From: Deferribacteraceae bacterium
GTDB lineage: Bacteria; Chrysiogenota; Deferribacteres; Deferribacterales; JAISNW01
Reading direction: 5' to 3'
Assembly: GCA_031276055.1 (NCBI GenBank)
Contig: JAISNW010000256.1
Location: 1 to 5,762, forward strand
Length of the DNA stretch: 5,762 bases
Shown here: piece after piece, positions 4,824 through 5,762 of the stretch
How positions within the stretch are numbered: position 1 is the first letter of the stretch
How the letters are laid out: each line of letters opens with the position of its first letter
Position numbers and translations under genes: made by a program
The notes under the pieces: model-generated
Told to the model about the DNA's origin: nothing
The model's input: only the letters and a program-made list of their open reading frames with translations
The model's database searches: none

Positions 4824-5762
4824 CTACATATCATCAGGAGCATCCACCCCCAGAAGATTTAAGCCATACTTTAATGCTGCCGCGACCCCTTTACATAATG
4901 CTAAACGTGCAGATGAGAGATCTTTATCAACACTGTCGGCTATGGCGCGGGCATAGTAGTAAGAGTGGAACTCCCCCGCAAGCTCTGTGAGATAGTATGA
5001 TAGTCTGTGCGGTTCGTTGTATTCAGCGCACACAGTTAGAATATCTTTCATCTCTATTAACTTTTTAATGATTGCAAGCTCTTTCTCATCCGTTAGGAGG
5101 GATAGATCATGGTAATCAAGGGGAATCTCTTTTTTTACAGCAGTTTCCATAAGCCCTGCAATGCGTGCATGGGCATATTGCACATAATAAACGGGGTTGT
5201 CGGAGCTCTCCTGTTTAGCAAGATCAATATCAAATTCAAATTGGGAATCAGGGCTGCGCATATTATAAAAAAACCTAGCCGCGTCAACGCCTGCTTCGTC
5301 AATAAGCCAATCTAACGTGATGAACTGCCCTTTCCTTGTGGACATAGATATACGAGAACCCTCGTTTATGAGCCCTACCATCTGCACCAAAACAGCGTCA
5401 AACCTGCTGGTATCATGGTTTAGCACTTCCAGAGCGCACTCAAGACGTTTTACATAACCGTGGTGGTCAGCGCCCCAGACATCCACCAGCAGATCAAAAC
5501 CTCTATCAAACTTCCCACCGTGGTATGCAATATCCGGGGTGAGGTAGGTGTAAGTTCCATCTGATTTTCTTAGCACCCGATCCTCAGTATCACCGTAACG
5601 GCAAGATGCAAACCAGAGGGCATCGTCTTTTTCGTAAACGCACCCTGCATCTTCCAGCTTTTTTAAGGTTCGGGTTATATTGCCGCCTTCGTAGAGAGAT
5701 GTTTCGCTAAAATATTCATCCACTTTCACCTTAAAACGTTTTAAGGTGGAGTCTATCTGGTT
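4824..5762 (-). CDS. argS: Arginyl-tRNA synthetase, C-terminal part (5' end outside window)
   Basis: ArgRS is the class I synthetase that charges tRNA-Arg with arginine in the cytoplasm. The frame runs off the right edge. About 312 residues are present, a little over half of the usual 550-580, so the HIGH motif and N-terminal domain are outside. A GTG at 5727-5729 is an internal Val, because homology continues upstream (LKRFKVKVDEYFSETSLYE). Visible marks are KSDGTYTYLTPDIAYH, the active-site WGADHHGYVKR, the KMSKS-equivalent MSTRKGQFITL, VDAARFFYNMRSPDSQFEFD, and the ArgRS-specific NPVYYVQYAHARI. The DALR-type anticodon-binding helical domain ends with ARLALCKGVAAALKYGLNLLGVDAP. All recognisable motifs are intact and the end is normal. 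The stop at 4824-4826 is 3 bases from the next gene, so the two are very likely co-transcribed. Confidence 0.97.
   Translation of the reverse strand, partial: NQIDSTLKRFKVKVDEYFSETSLYEGGNITRTLKKLEDAGCVYEKDDALWFASCRYGDTEDRVLRKSDGTYTYLTPDIAYHGGKFDRGFDLLVDVWGADHHGYVKRLECALEVLNHDTSRFDAVLVQMVGLINEGSRISMSTRKGQFITLDWLIDEAGVDAARFFYNMRSPDSQFEFDIDLAKQESSDNPVYYVQYAHARIAGLMETAVKKEIPLDYHDLSLLTDEKELAIIKKLIEMKDILTVCAEYNEPHRLSYYLTELAGEFHSYYYARAIADSVDKDLSSARLALCKGVAAALKYGLNLLGVDAPDDM
5727..5748. repeat. 22-bp perfect palindrome inside argS
   Basis: An 11-base half-site, CACCTTAAAAC (5727-5737), is followed immediately by its exact complement GTTTTAAGGTG (5738-5748), with no spacer. On the minus strand it encodes TLKRFKV, a stretch that fits the ArgRS family, so it is not an insertion that broke the gene. 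It could act as a symmetric protein site or extrude as a cruciform, but no role is known. Confidence 0.9.

Noticed and set aside
4774..5315. Small plus-strand open frames at 4774-4956 and 5109-5315
   Set aside because: Both are antisense to argS or the flippase-like gene, lack credible ribosome-binding sites and show no domain.

Overview
The window is a compact, gene-dense bacterial chromosome segment of core housekeeping genes. By eye the GC content is between the mid-40s and about 50 percent. No phage, transposon, CRISPR, tRNA or rRNA signature is visible. A PilT retraction ATPase implies a type IV pilus, so a bacterium with a Gram-negative-type envelope is likely. The order recA-pilT-recX-rplI-dnaB is not one I can tie to a specific lineage. 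A deep-branching Gram-negative phylum such as Deferribacterota is only a guess.

Plus strand, bases 3 to 3843: five genes run head to tail with gaps of 43, 17 and 3 bases and finally an 11-base overlap. They are recA (3' part only), pilT, recX, rplI and dnaB. I see no credible promoter or terminator between them, so they are probably one transcription unit whose promoter lies left of the window. The unit joins recombination (RecA and its modulator RecX), pilus retraction (PilT, which in other bacteria powers twitching and DNA uptake), a ribosomal protein (L9) and the replicative helicase (DnaB).

Minus strand, bases 5762 down to 3828: argS (3' part only, about 312 residues) is followed after 3 bases by a gene for a multi-spanning membrane protein of the MprF-flippase-like (LPG synthase transmembrane, UPF0104/YbhN) family. 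This gene converges on dnaB and the two coding regions overlap tail to tail by 16 bases, leaving no room for a conventional terminator.

The genes are ordinary, and I found no novel defence or mobile system. The least expected signal is a set of near-perfect inverted repeats buried inside coding sequence: 10-bp arms in rplI, 12-bp arms in dnaB with an exposed AGGAGGA loop and a following ATG, and a 22-bp perfect palindrome in argS. All are far longer than chance predicts in 5.8 kb. Other points of note are the tail-less RecA C-terminus with an altered L2 loop, the altered AIRNLI motif of PilT, the pilT gene between recA and recX, and the pairing of argS with a stand-alone flippase-type gene.
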